A stretch of 64,000 nucleotides of DNA from Hymenobacter sp. BT559 (GTDB lineage: Bacteria > Bacteroidota > Bacteroidia > Cytophagales > Hymenobacteraceae), in NCBI RefSeq assembly GCF_016427535.1, contig NZ_JAELXV010000001.1, positions 1,054,001 through 1,118,000 on the forward strand, written 5' to 3'. The position numbers were made by a program, and so were the translations under genes. Numbering within the stretch: the first letter of the stretch is position 1; every line of letters starts with the position of its first letter. Shown one piece after another: positions 18,259 to 26,815 of the stretch. Below the pieces are notes generated by a model that was not told the DNA's origin, ran no database searches, and saw only the letters and a program-made list of their open reading frames with translations.

Positions 18259-18304
18259 TAGCTCGCACCAGACCTAGCGACACAGAACCCAGAAGATGCA
18301 ACGG

Positions 18305-18332
18305 AACCCCGGCCTCTAATAAGGCCGGGGTT
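18305..18332 (+). terminator. Terminator of ffh
   Basis: An 11-bp perfect stem (AACCCCGGCCT / AGGCCGGGGTT) with a 6-nt loop, 46 nt after the ffh stop. The following T-tract is weak (TTCTTGCGTT). Confidence 0.75.
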
Positions 18333-18490
18333 CTTGCGTTCTCAGCGTGATAGTTACCGTATATAGGTAGCAGAAATACGCGTTGTTTTAACCTGCGGCG
18401 TGTTATTCTTTTGCCACGCACAGGCTACCGACAGGCCCTAGGTCGTTATTTTGCCTATCTGCGCCAGTCAGCCCGCCGCCGGCGGGCGTA

Positions 18491-18524
18491 TCCGTTAAAT
18501 CTGACAAATCCGTTATAATCTGCG
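18491..18524 (+). repeat. Short AATCCGTT/AATCTGCG repeat, copy A, abutting the ppk1 start codon
   Basis: This stretch contains TCCGTTAAATCTG, then AAATCCGTTATAATCTGCG, and ends exactly at the ppk1 ATG. Over 28 nt it matches copy C (22121) at about 21 positions. It contains a sigma70-like TATAAT, but the neighbouring promoters of this genome use a different box. Confidence 0.55.
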
Positions 18525-20876
18525 ATGAAGCTATTCAAGTCTGCCGACCTTATCCGCAAAAGCAAGTATATCAGCCGCGACCTGAGTTGGCTGCGCTTTA
18601 ATTACCGGGTGCTCGACCAGGCTAAGGACCCGAGTCGCTCGCTGTTTGACAAGCTACGGTTTCTGAGCATCACAAGCTCGAACCTCGACGAGTTCTTTAT
18701 GATTCGGGTGGGCTCGCTTTATAATTACCTTGACTATGGCAAGGAGCGCGTCGACTACTCGGGACTGCGCGAGCTGCCGTTTCGGCGCAAGCTGCTCGAC
18801 TTTGCGCACCGCTTCGTCAACGACCAATCGCTGACGTACTTAAACGAGCTAAAGCCGCAGTTTGAGAAGCAGGGCTTTAGTATCCGCAAGATGGAGGAGC
18901 TGACGGAGGTGGAGCTGAAAAAGGTGGAAGGCTACTTCAAAAACACCGTGTTTCCGCTACTTACACCGATGGTGTACGACTCCTACCACGGCTTCCCGCT
19001 CATCATGAACCAGGTCCTGACCTTTGGGGTGGTGACGCGGGGCCTGAGCACGGCCGAAGTAGGCAGCATGGCACCCGCCTCGATGCCCGACGTGGAGAAG
19101 GGTCAGGAGCGCCTCACCTTCGTGCAGATTCCGCAGAACCTGACGCGCTTCTTTGAAATCACGCGCAAGGACCGGGCGGTGTTCGTGCCGATTGAGGAAA
19201 TCGTGCGCGTGAACCTGCCCAAGCTGTTCCGCAATGTGGAGATAGTATCGGCTGATTTGCTGCGCATTACGCGCAACGGCGACTTTACGTTGGAAGAGTC
19301 AGAAGACATTGACACTGACTTTATCAAGGAGATTCAGCTAGGGCTTAAAACCCGTAAGCGCGGCCGCGTAGTGCGCGTAGAGGTCGAGCCCGATGCCTCG
19401 TCGTACTTGATGAATATCCTGCGCGAGCGTTGGAACATTGACAACGGCAACATCTTCGTGATTCCGGGGCTGCTTGACTTAAAAGGGCTTAACCAGATTC
19501 TGCGGTACCCGAGCTTCCGGGGCAAGGGAGCCAAGCAGCCTGCTCCGGTGGCCCCGCTAAGCCTGCCCGACGGCGCCGAGGACAACATGTTTGAGTACCT
19601 CAAGCACCACGATGTGCTGCTGCACCACCCCTACAACAGCATTGAGCCGGTGGTGCGGCTGCTGGAGCGCGCCGCCGAAGACCCGCAGGTCCTAGGTATC
19701 AAGCAGACCATCTACCGCTTGGCGGAGGACTCGCGTGTATCGGCTGCGCTGCTCAAGGCCGCCGAGAACGGCAAGCACGTGTCGGTGCTGTTTGAGGTGA
19801 AGGCGCGCTTCGATGAGGAGCGCAACATTCGGGAAGGCGCGCGGCTTGAAAAGGCCGGCTGCTTCGTCATCTACGGCGTGGGTAAGTATAAGACCCACAC
19901 CAAGATGCTGATGATTATCCGTAAGGAAGGGGAGAAGGTAACGCGCTACGTGCATATTGGCTCGGGCAACTACAACGAGCAAACCTCGCGCCTGTACACC
20001 GACCTCAGTATGCTGACGACCAACGACACGTATGGCCACGACGTGTCGGAATTCTTCAATGTAATCACGGGCCACTCGCAGCCCGACGACTACGAGTATC
20101 TCATCACGGCGCCCAAGGATATGCGCCAGCAGCTCATTCACCTGATACGGGAAGAAGCTAAAAACGCCAAAAAAGGCCTGCCCAGCGGCATCGTGATGAA
20201 GATGAACTCGCTGGAAGACCGCGAGCTGATTGACGAATTTTACAAAGCCAGCAAGGCCGGTGTGCCCATTCGCTTTATCGTGCGGGGCATCTGTTGCTTG
20301 CGGCCAGGCCGGCCGGGGCTGAGCGAAAACATCGAGGTGCGCAGCATCGTGGGCGAGTACTTAGAGCACGCCCGCTTGTTTTACTTCCACCATAATGGCG
20401 AGGCGCGCCTCTACGCTGGCTCGGCCGATGCCATGGTACGCTCGTTCGACCGGCGCATTGAGGCGCTATTTCTGATTGCCAACCCGCAGCTGCGGCGCGA
20501 GGCCATTGCCATTTTGCAGCTCAACCTGCTGGATAATCAGAATAGCTACCTCATGCGCGAAGACGGGGCTTACGTGCGCCAGCAGCCCGCTGCTGGCGAG
20601 GCCGCCGTGAACATCCACCGAGATTTTTACCGCCGCCCCGACGAAGAGCGCCTAGCTCAAGCTACGCCTGACGGCTTGCTGGCCCTGCTGCACGAGCAGG
20701 CCGCTCGCCGCCAGCGCCTGGCCGCCGCTACTGCTAATGCCGAAGCCGCCGCTGCCGTAGCCCCCGCCTTGGTAGAAGACGGTGCCGACAGCTTTGGCCA
20801 GGGCGACGCGCTACTGGAAACCGAAGTCGAAAACGAAGACGACATTGCCGCGACGGTAGTAGACGAAACCGCCTAA
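18525..20876 (+). CDS. ppk1: Polyphosphate kinase 1
   Basis: A 783-residue enzyme that makes polyphosphate from ATP reversibly. The N domain begins with KYISRDLSWLRFNYRVLDQA and SNLDEFFMIRVGSL. The catalytic core has LLHHPYNSIEPVV, IKQTIYRLAEDSR and ARFDEERNIREGARLEKAGC. The phospho-acceptor histidine is in KTHTKMLMI (about residue 458), followed by YVHIGSGNYNEQTSRLYTDLS. A second PLD-like motif is RLYAGSADAM with RIEALF (about 627-645). The last 70 residues are an Ala/Glu/Asp-rich tail (from ARRQRLAAATANAE onward) beyond the usual PPK1 end; the tail is probably disordered. The gene is convergent with ppx and shares its terminator. A short repeat of unknown role touches the start codon. Confidence 0.97.
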   Translation: MKLFKSADLIRKSKYISRDLSWLRFNYRVLDQAKDPSRSLFDKLRFLSITSSNLDEFFMIRVGSLYNYLDYGKERVDYSGLRELPFRRKLLDFAHRFVNDQSLTYLNELKPQFEKQGFSIRKMEELTEVELKKVEGYFKNTVFPLLTPMVYDSYHGFPLIMNQVLTFGVVTRGLSTAEVGSMAPASMPDVEKGQERLTFVQIPQNLTRFFEITRKDRAVFVPIEEIVRVNLPKLFRNVEIVSADLLRITRNGDFTLEESEDIDTDFIKEIQLGLKTRKRGRVVRVEVEPDASSYLMNILRERWNIDNGNIFVIPGLLDLKGLNQILRYPSFRGKGAKQPAPVAPLSLPDGAEDNMFEYLKHHDVLLHHPYNSIEPVVRLLERAAEDPQVLGIKQTIYRLAEDSRVSAALLKAAENGKHVSVLFEVKARFDEERNIREGARLEKAGCFVIYGVGKYKTHTKMLMIIRKEGEKVTRYVHIGSGNYNEQTSRLYTDLSMLTTNDTYGHDVSEFFNVITGHSQPDDYEYLITAPKDMRQQLIHLIREEAKNAKKGLPSGIVMKMNSLEDRELIDEFYKASKAGVPIRFIVRGICCLRPGRPGLSENIEVRSIVGEYLEHARLFYFHHNGEARLYAGSADAMVRSFDRRIEALFLIANPQLRREAIAILQLNLLDNQNSYLMREDGAYVRQQPAAGEAAVNIHRDFYRRPDEERLAQATPDGLLALLHEQAARRQRLAAATANAEAAAAVAPALVEDGADSFGQGDALLETEVENEDDIAATVVDETA

Positions 20877-20885
20877 TCACTGCTA

Positions 20886-20945
20886 CCTAGGTACTGAAAA
20901 GGGGCGCTGACTTACTCAAGTCAGCGCCCCTTTTCAGTACCTAGG
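20886..20945. terminator. Bidirectional terminator between ppk1 and ppx (28-bp perfect stem)
   Basis: The arms 20886-20913 and 20918-20945 are perfectly complementary and flank an ACTC loop. Each arm starts or ends with CCTAGG and contains an A4/T4 run next to a GC-rich core (GGGGCGCTGACTT). It ends 2 nt before the ppx stop, so it serves both convergent genes. Confidence 0.93.
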
Positions 20946-20947
20946 CC

Positions 20948-21925
20948 CTACACCAGCGGCCCGTTCTCTACATCGGCCACCGGCAAAATGCTGGGGTGCA
21001 CAGTGGGGCTTATTTCGTCGAAGTACTGCTCGAACAAGGCCTGCAACATGCCATCCTTCAAGCCAATGTCGGGTACTATCATGCTGCTGACGCCGGCCCA
21101 GTCCATGGCCGAAAGGTAGATGTGGCCGGCGGGTACTATCACATCGGCACGGTCGGGGTTGAGCATAGCCACGTTTACGCGCTCGTCCATGGTCAGCTTG
21201 CCTAGGCGCTCCAAGATGGCCTGCACGCTACGTTTGGTCACGGGCTTGTTGGGCGCGGCCGGCGACATGCTGTAAATTTTATTGATGTTGCCACCCGTGC
21301 CAATGGCCCGCGTAACGTGGTAGCGGCGGGCATTTTCGCGCACCCAGGCTTCCATGCGCTGCCACAGGCCGTTCATCTGCTCCACGGTGCGGCCGCTTTC
21401 TTCCTGCTGCATGCGGCGGATAGAGCCGATTTCGAACGACTGCGCGGCCACCTTACGGCGGTCGTGGTAGATGTTGAACTCGGTGCTGCCGCCGCCCACG
21501 TCGATGTGCAGGTAGTGGCGGTTGTCTTCGAGTAGATGCTCGATTACGCGGTTGATGTACTCGGCTTCGGCCTGGCCATCAATCACTTGTATGTCAAGGC
21601 CAAGCTCTTGGCGCACGCGCTCGGCTACGGCCGCGCCGTTGGCGGCAGTGCGCATGGCCGATGTGGCGCAAATGAGGTGGTGCGACACTTCGTGCACTTC
21701 CATCAATAGCTTGAGCGAGTGCAGGAACTTGACGAATTTATCGGCTTTGCGCGCCGGAATCTCGCCGGTGGCAAACACGTCTTCGCCGAGGCGCAGGGGG
21801 TAGCGCACATACTCGACGCGCTTGAGCCGGTAGCGGCCATTAAAAAAAAGCACTGCCGATATCTGGCAGCGCACGGCGTTGGAGCCGATATCGATGGCGG
21901 CTAATTTGGTAAGCTGATACTCCAT
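20948..21925 (-). CDS. ppx: Exopolyphosphatase / guanosine pentaphosphate phosphatase (Ppx/GppA)
   Basis: A 325-residue actin-like ATPase-fold hydrolase that releases phosphate from polyphosphate or pppGpp. The phosphate-binding motif is AAIDIGSNAVRCQI (about residues 8-21). HHLICATSAMRTAANG and LDIQVIDGQAEAEYI follow, then YLHIDVGGGSTEFNI (about 135-149) and AIGTGGNINKIY. The protein is shorter than E. coli Ppx and has no C-terminal HD domain, typical of Bacteroidota. The start MEYQLTKLAAIDIG is chosen over an upstream ATG at 21979. Convergence with ppk1 matches a linked synthesis/degradation pair. Confidence 0.93.
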   Translation of the reverse strand: MEYQLTKLAAIDIGSNAVRCQISAVLFFNGRYRLKRVEYVRYPLRLGEDVFATGEIPARKADKFVKFLHSLKLLMEVHEVSHHLICATSAMRTAANGAAVAERVRQELGLDIQVIDGQAEAEYINRVIEHLLEDNRHYLHIDVGGGSTEFNIYHDRRKVAAQSFEIGSIRRMQQEESGRTVEQMNGLWQRMEAWVRENARRYHVTRAIGTGGNINKIYSMSPAAPNKPVTKRSVQAILERLGKLTMDERVNVAMLNPDRADVIVPAGHIYLSAMDWAGVSSMIVPDIGLKDGMLQALFEQYFDEISPTVHPSILPVADVENGPLV

Positions 21926-21928
21926 AGA

Positions 21929-21960
21929 CCGCAGGTTCAAACGGATTTTTAGGATTTCGC
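21929..21960 (-). repeat. Short AAATCCGTTTGAA repeat, copy B, upstream of ppx
   Basis: Read on the minus strand it contains GCGAAATCCTAAAAATCC followed by GTTTGAACCTGCGG, and ends 3 nt before the ppx ATG. It matches copy C at about 28 of 32 positions and lies in inverted orientation to it. Confidence 0.65.
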
Positions 21961-22091
21961 AGATAGACTTGCTGCGCAAGCTAGCTATGCGAAGGAATGA
22001 CGATTAAGCTGCAAAGTTGGGGCGCGCAGGCCATTTGTGCTGCTTATGCTGCCTATAGTACAGCGCGCCCGCTTAAAAGTTGGCTTCGTAA

Positions 22092-22122
22092 GCACTCAGC
22101 CTGCGGCCGATAGGCTGAGTGC
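22092..22122 (-). terminator. Hairpin after the 1246-residue fusion gene
   Basis: An 11-bp perfect stem (GCACTCAGCCT / AGGCTGAGTGC) with a 9-nt loop, 32 nt beyond the stop of the 22155-25895 gene. It lacks a T-tract. Confidence 0.5.
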
Positions 22123-22152
22123 GAAATTCTAAAAATTCGTTTGAATCTGCGC
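22121..22152 (+). repeat. Short AAATTCGTTTGAATCTGCG repeat, copy C
   Basis: This stretch contains GCGAAATTCTAAAAATTC and then GTTTGAATCTGCGC. It is near-identical to copy B in opposite orientation, so B and C bound a 160-bp segment as an inverted pair. It abuts the 3' end of the large fusion gene. Confidence 0.65.
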
Positions 22153-22154
22153 TT

Positions 22155-25100
22155 CTATTTGTCAATGCGGAAGCCTAGGCCGAACTGAATCAGACTATTT
22201 TCTTCTGATAGCTGGTACGATACCGAGAAGGCAAGCGTCTCGACCACTGGCGCCAGGTAAAAGCCACCACCGTAGCCCCGGTGCCAGCCGCCCGGCGAGG
22301 CGCCCTGATAGTACACGCGGCCCTGGTCGTAGAAGCCAAACAGGCCGTAATAGAAGGGCAGGAAGTGGTTTTTGCTTTGACCTAGGGCGAAGCGTAGCTC
22401 GGTATTGTAGTACAAGCTGGCATCGCCGCTGAAGCGATTGCGGTAGTAGCCGCGCAGGTTTTCGGCCAGGCCCAGGCTAGTGAGCTTGTAGAACGGAATG
22501 TGGTCGGAATTGCCGTAGTTTTTGGCTGCGCCCCCACGCAGCGCCAGCGTAATTGGAATACCCAGTCGCGCAGTCCCTAGGTACTCGGCCGACCCTTGCG
22601 TGAGGCCATAAAACTCTTGGTAGCCCGTTAGCTGGCGGTACGAGTCGTGGCGCACTACTAGGCGCACGCCGCGCTGGGCAAATACCCGACGGTTGCGCAA
22701 GTCAAGGTCCAGCAGTGCATTCAGGCCGACTAGGCGCTGAAAGTCAGCGTTGGGGCGGGTATTATCCTGGCCAGGTAGCTGCTGGCGTAGGTCTTGGCCG
22801 AGCTGGCTGTTGTCGTCGTAGCTCGACGTGTAGTACTCATACGCTGGCCCAACGCGGAAAATGCTCCGTTGCCAAAACGTGCGCTCGGCAAACGCATTCA
22901 CCGTGATGCCTTTGTAGCGGGCACGGTAAAATTTAGCGTCGTATAAATCCTGATTGATGGCTGTGTTATTGCCAATGCCAAAGAAGTTGTAGAAGGGGAA
23001 GTAGCTACCATAGTTTACGGCTCCGCCAATATCGACCTTGCCGATGGCGTGGCGGTGAGTTGTGCTGGCCGACAGCTGAAACTGGCCGCCCGTGGAGGTT
23101 TGCAGCGCAAAATCGTAGCGGTGGCTGTAGTCGGGCTTGCGGAAGCCCTGGCGCACAAAGCCCAGGCCCAGCGACAAGCCTATACCGTCATTGCGGTTGT
23201 AAAACAGACCTAGGCGGGGAGCGTAGCTATTAAATTCGAACGCCTCGCGGTCGTAGAGATTAATGGTGCGGCTAGTGCTGCGGTGGTCGTCGGTTTCGGG
23301 GCCGCGGTTGAGGTCGGTGCCGGGCGTATCGTACACCTTGGTGAGGCGGCGCAGGCCGCTGGCGCGGCTGTCGTCGGCGATGTGGTCCTTGCCCGCGCCC
23401 CCGATGATGCGCACCACTATGCTGCGTCGCCCGCCCTGGCCCGTTATCTGAAAACTATCCTGTCCATCGAGGCCATAAAGGCAGATTTCCTTGGTTTCCT
23501 GGGGCTCAAACGTACGGTCAAACAGCGCCGGGCCGTTGGGCTCCTGGGTGTCGCCCCGGCGGCCGAACTCCTGCACGCGCACCCGGCCACCAGCCAGGCG
23601 CTCTACTTTGAAAATCTCGTTTTCATTGGAGCCCACTACGTCCACGCGCCGGGCTAGCAGCTGGTAGTAGCGGTCCACAGCGCGGGGTAGCGCCTGAATG
23701 CGGGCTTTGAGCTTGCGGTTGATATCTTGGGCCGACAGAGTTTGAATCTCGGCGGGTAGTGTGGCAGTGGCCTCGTCAATGACGGTGGGTGTGAGTTGCT
23801 GCTGCAAGTACGTAGCAGCCTGCTGCCAGTCTTGGCGGGTCAGGCTTTGCAGCAAGAACCGGTCGAGGTGGCGGGCAGGCCAGTTCAGGCTTTTCATGTC
23901 ATGAAACTCAGCCTGAAAATCCTCGATGCTCGGCACTGCCCACTCGCGGTTGGCGAGGTAGGTCAGCAGCCCGTTCCAAAGCGTAAACGACTGGTCGCGG
24001 TCGCGCGGAATGGGCTTATAGATAGTGCCTTTGCCCTTGCCCTGGTCGTAGCCGGCCCACTTCCAGTTGTCTTCGTGCTTGCCAAAGTCGGCCACCAGCA
24101 TGTCGAAAGCGCGGGCGCGGGCTAGGTTGGGCGCATCTACCCGGTTGTCGTGGTTTTTGTAGAGCTTGCGAAAAAGACTGTACGAGCGCATTACCTCATC
24201 GGCGTTGCCGAAGCCCGGCAGATTGGGCTTCGGGTCCTTAGGTCGGTCTTCGAGCGTGCCGAGCAGGCCAGCGTAGTCCTGGCGGTAGGGGCCCAGCTGG
24301 TCGTTGTCGGGCAGCCGAAACAGGCGCGGCCGGGCGTGCAAAATGTCTGTGTGGTCGAGCATAGCGCTAATGGGCAGCGCCGAATACGGATTGGCCGTGG
24401 CCGTAATATCCTTCAGAATGGGCGCCACAAACGAATTGCGCAACTCGGGCGGCAAAATGGTCGTCACGTCCTTGTCCACCGACCGAAACACGTATTCCGA
24501 GCTGTCGGCCGCGATAAGCTTGAGCGAAGTTGTTTGGCGCCCACCGCCCCGGCCAAAGGGGCGTAGGCCGCCTTTTTCGGTTCCTAGGTCGAGGGTGGGC
24601 ACTCGCACTGGCTGCAGCCACGAGGTGCGGTAGAGCGGCCCGATGAAGAAGCGTTTACTGCCGCTGGCCTTGTATTCAGGTCCGGGCACTACCACCGTCG
24701 CGGCTGGCATGAGCACGTCGGGCCGGCGCTCGGCGGGCGTCTGGGCCGCGCCGGAGCAGTCCACGATAAACGAATTGACTGGAACACCCGAAGCCGTATC
24801 TGTGGCGCAAGGCGAGCGAAACAGCGTGCCGGCGTAGGCCTCTGTGGCCGGCTGGCTTTCGCTTTCGAAGGCGTAGAAATGGTTTTTTACCGTGCCATCG
24901 GCAAAGTATTCCAGCGTGGCGTAGCCCTCCTCCTTCTTATTATAAAGCGCTATATTGCTTACCCCCACGTGCTGGCTACTCGCAAAGCTGCCGGCTACTA
25001 GGTGGTAATTACCCTGCAAGGGCGTGAGCTGCAAGGAGAAATCGTGCGCGGCGGCGTACACCACACCGGGGTTGCTTTGCAGTGTGTTTAGCAGTTCTTT

Positions 25101-25895
25101 ACGCAGGGCCTGGTAGCCGGGGCTGGCGAGGTCGCGGGGTGTGCCCACATTCTGGCGGTAGGCGGCGTAAATGGTACCTAGGACCGGCGGGCTGAGGTGG
25201 CGGCTCAGCGGCTCGTGGCCGCCGTACACGCCGTTGGTCACCACGGGGTGGTGGCCCACTAGCAGCAAATTTTTGCCCTTGGTATCGTCGATGAGGTCTT
25301 GCATCTGCTCCCGAAACTCCTCTTGGGTCAGCGTTTTGCAATCGGTGTCGGGTGCCTCGGGCCGGTCGTAGGGGTGCGTAAACCAGGGCGTATTCAGGGC
25401 CGCCAGCCGCACCAGCGGGGCCACGTCTACCACCTCGGGACCGGGGCAGCCGTTGGTGGGCAAAAAGGCATTCTGGCCCGGCAGCTGCTTTTCGATGTAT
25501 TTCTCTAAGCGGCGCACCGCTTTCAGGCCGTCGCGGCCCGAGTTGGCCCAGTCTTTATCGCCGGGGAGAAAGTAGATTTTGCCTAGTGGCAAGTCTTTCA
25601 CCAGTGCAATGAGGGCGTCGGCCCGGCTGCGTTCGGCCTGCGAGAGGGCGGTGTCCTTCTTGGCCGCCAGCCCTTCATTGGCCACAATGTCGCCTAGGTG
25701 CACTACCGTGAAGGGCGTGGTTTGGCGGGCTAGCGTTTGATGCAGCGCTTGCAGGCGGGCGGTGGGTAGCTCGCCTTGGGCCGTATTGCCGAGTAGAAAT
25801 ACGGTGTGGGCCGGCGGAGCAGTTTGAGCAGAAAGAGAGGTGGTTACCAGCCCTAGGGCAGCCAGTGTGGCAAGGAAAGGTAGCTGCATAGACAA
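22155..25895 (-). CDS. Fusion: degenerate metallophosphoesterase + kinase-like centre + outer-membrane barrel
   Basis: A 1246-residue exported protein (signal peptide 1-23, ending LSAQ). Residues about 30-310 have the calcineurin-like layout, but key metal ligands are changed. Motif I reads VFLLGNT (Asp lost), motif II HLGDIV (usual GDN), motif III PGDKDW (usual GNHD), motif IV VGHHPV is kept, and motif V reads AAHDFSLQ (usual GHxH). The centre (about 570-650) has DMLVADFGKHEDNWKW and PIPRDRDQSF. These resemble the DxxxxDxHxxNW and Asp metal site of CotH/FAM20-type kinases; I infer this from the motif only. Residues about 875-1246 are a 16-strand-like surface antigen barrel (BamA/TamA-like) ending FGLGFRIDK. 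Such fusions with barrels occur in Bacteroidota; the function is not known. The gene is probably monocistronic. Confidence 0.8.
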   Translation of the reverse strand: MSMQLPFLATLAALGLVTTSLSAQTAPPAHTVFLLGNTAQGELPTARLQALHQTLARQTTPFTVVHLGDIVANEGLAAKKDTALSQAERSRADALIALVKDLPLGKIYFLPGDKDWANSGRDGLKAVRRLEKYIEKQLPGQNAFLPTNGCPGPEVVDVAPLVRLAALNTPWFTHPYDRPEAPDTDCKTLTQEEFREQMQDLIDDTKGKNLLLVGHHPVVTNGVYGGHEPLSRHLSPPVLGTIYAAYRQNVGTPRDLASPGYQALRKELLNTLQSNPGVVYAAAHDFSLQLTPLQGNYHLVAGSFASSQHVGVSNIALYNKKEEGYATLEYFADGTVKNHFYAFESESQPATEAYAGTLFRSPCATDTASGVPVNSFIVDCSGAAQTPAERRPDVLMPAATVVVPGPEYKASGSKRFFIGPLYRTSWLQPVRVPTLDLGTEKGGLRPFGRGGGRQTTSLKLIAADSSEYVFRSVDKDVTTILPPELRNSFVAPILKDITATANPYSALPISAMLDHTDILHARPRLFRLPDNDQLGPYRQDYAGLLGTLEDRPKDPKPNLPGFGNADEVMRSYSLFRKLYKNHDNRVDAPNLARARAFDMLVADFGKHEDNWKWAGYDQGKGKGTIYKPIPRDRDQSFTLWNGLLTYLANREWAVPSIEDFQAEFHDMKSLNWPARHLDRFLLQSLTRQDWQQAATYLQQQLTPTVIDEATATLPAEIQTLSAQDINRKLKARIQALPRAVDRYYQLLARRVDVVGSNENEIFKVERLAGGRVRVQEFGRRGDTQEPNGPALFDRTFEPQETKEICLYGLDGQDSFQITGQGGRRSIVVRIIGGAGKDHIADDSRASGLRRLTKVYDTPGTDLNRGPETDDHRSTSRTINLYDREAFEFNSYAPRLGLFYNRNDGIGLSLGLGFVRQGFRKPDYSHRYDFALQTSTGGQFQLSASTTHRHAIGKVDIGGAVNYGSYFPFYNFFGIGNNTAINQDLYDAKFYRARYKGITVNAFAERTFWQRSIFRVGPAYEYYTSSYDDNSQLGQDLRQQLPGQDNTRPNADFQRLVGLNALLDLDLRNRRVFAQRGVRLVVRHDSYRQLTGYQEFYGLTQGSAEYLGTARLGIPITLALRGGAAKNYGNSDHIPFYKLTSLGLAENLRGYYRNRFSGDASLYYNTELRFALGQSKNHFLPFYYGLFGFYDQGRVYYQGASPGGWHRGYGGGFYLAPVVETLAFSVSYQLSEENSLIQFGLGFRIDK

Positions 25896-25990
25896 TCAAT
25901 AGAACGGTCTTTTACGGAATTACACCAAAAAGTGTGTCTCAGCAGGGCCATTTAGTACGTAGGTAAAAGCTGGCCCATTTGCGCTGCACT

Positions 25991-25998
25991 TATCTTTG
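25991..25998 (+). promoter_or_regulatory. Candidate -7 box (TATCTTTG) for the DUF4241 gene
   Basis: TATCTTTG fits TAnnTTTG and lies 25 nt before the ATG at 26024. The -33 element is unclear. Confidence 0.4.
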
Positions 25999-26023
25999 AA
26001 AGCTTACTTTATCCCTTTTCTTA

Positions 26024-26677
26024 ATGCGTACCATAGATTCACCCGCCTTCTTAGAGCAAGCTTTTACACCGGGCTTCCAGGCCGCGCAAGACCCGGAGGA
26101 GCCTGATGCCGCCGTGCTAGCGTTTTCTCCCGTCACAATGGGCGAGCTACGGGTGCAGCATGGGCGCATTATTGGCTGCGACCCCTTGCAGTTTGATAGT
26201 GAAAATGACTTGCCCTTCAGTGCCAGCTTTCCAACGGGCAACTTCCCGGTAGAACTAGCTATTGCTAAATGGGAAGGCGATGAACGCGTGGCTTTTGCGC
26301 GCATCAGGTTCAGTGAGCAGGCCCCGCATCGGTGGGAGATGGCTACGGCTGGCGACTTCGACCCGGCCGGGCTAGCACCCGACACAATCATCGGGTACGG
26401 GGTAGACTCGGGCATGGGCGCGTTTTTGGATGCAGGCAGCGTGCCTGCCTTCGCAGCGCTTACAGACGCCGACCGCGACCAACTAGAGGTATACCTAGAT
26501 GCCAACTACCAAGCCACTCGCTCGTGGCTGCTCTGGGAGCAAGATGGCGCCAGCGTTGCGCTATTTTCCAGTGGCGTCGGCGATGGGGGCTATGCTTCTT
26601 ATATCGGATACGCCCTTGATGGCACCATCTCCCGTTTAGTCACTGACTTTCAACTCTTGGCCTGGCCATCGCATTAG
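26024..26677 (+). CDS. DUF4241 domain protein
   Basis: A 217-residue cytoplasmic protein. The family landmarks in order are GRIIGCDPLQF (about residue 46), FPTGNFPVELAIA (about 69-81), RVAFARIRFSEQAPHRWEMA (about 89-108), IIGYGVDSGMGAFLDA (about 124-139), VALFSSGVGDGGYASYIGY (about 178-196) and LVTDFQLL near the end. This order fits DUF4241 (PF14025) as I know it. The biochemical role of the family is not established. Homologues are sometimes found in contact-dependent or immunity contexts, but nothing next to this gene supports that here. It is convergent with the sirtuin gene across a 46-bp perfect palindrome. Confidence 0.78.
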   Translation: MRTIDSPAFLEQAFTPGFQAAQDPEEPDAAVLAFSPVTMGELRVQHGRIIGCDPLQFDSENDLPFSASFPTGNFPVELAIAKWEGDERVAFARIRFSEQAPHRWEMATAGDFDPAGLAPDTIIGYGVDSGMGAFLDAGSVPAFAALTDADRDQLEVYLDANYQATRSWLLWEQDGASVALFSSGVGDGGYASYIGYALDGTISRLVTDFQLLAWPSH

Positions 26678-26728
26678 GCCTGCTGCTATAGCCACGTAGG
26701 CTACTGAACAGGTAATCCAAGTTACTTA

Positions 26729-26774
26729 TACTGCTAGCTAGCCTAGGTGGGCCCACCTAGGCTAGCTAGCAGTA
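26729..26774. terminator. Perfect 46-bp palindrome between convergent genes
   Basis: The two halves, 26729-26751 and 26752-26774, are exactly complementary, centred on GGGCCC with CCTAGG in each half and repeated CTAG units (GCTAGCTAGCCTAGG). It sits between the ends of the DUF4241 and sirtuin genes, so a bidirectional terminator is likely. There is no T-tract. Confidence 0.75.
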
Positions 26775-26815
26775 CATGGGAAAAGGTGTTGTTGTACTTG
26801 CTATTAGGAGGCAGC

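Noticed and set aside
18496..18524. TATAAT before ppk1 as a sigma70-like promoter
   Set aside because: Bacteroidota promoters use TAnnTTTG; the string belongs to a repeat that recurs in unrelated positions.
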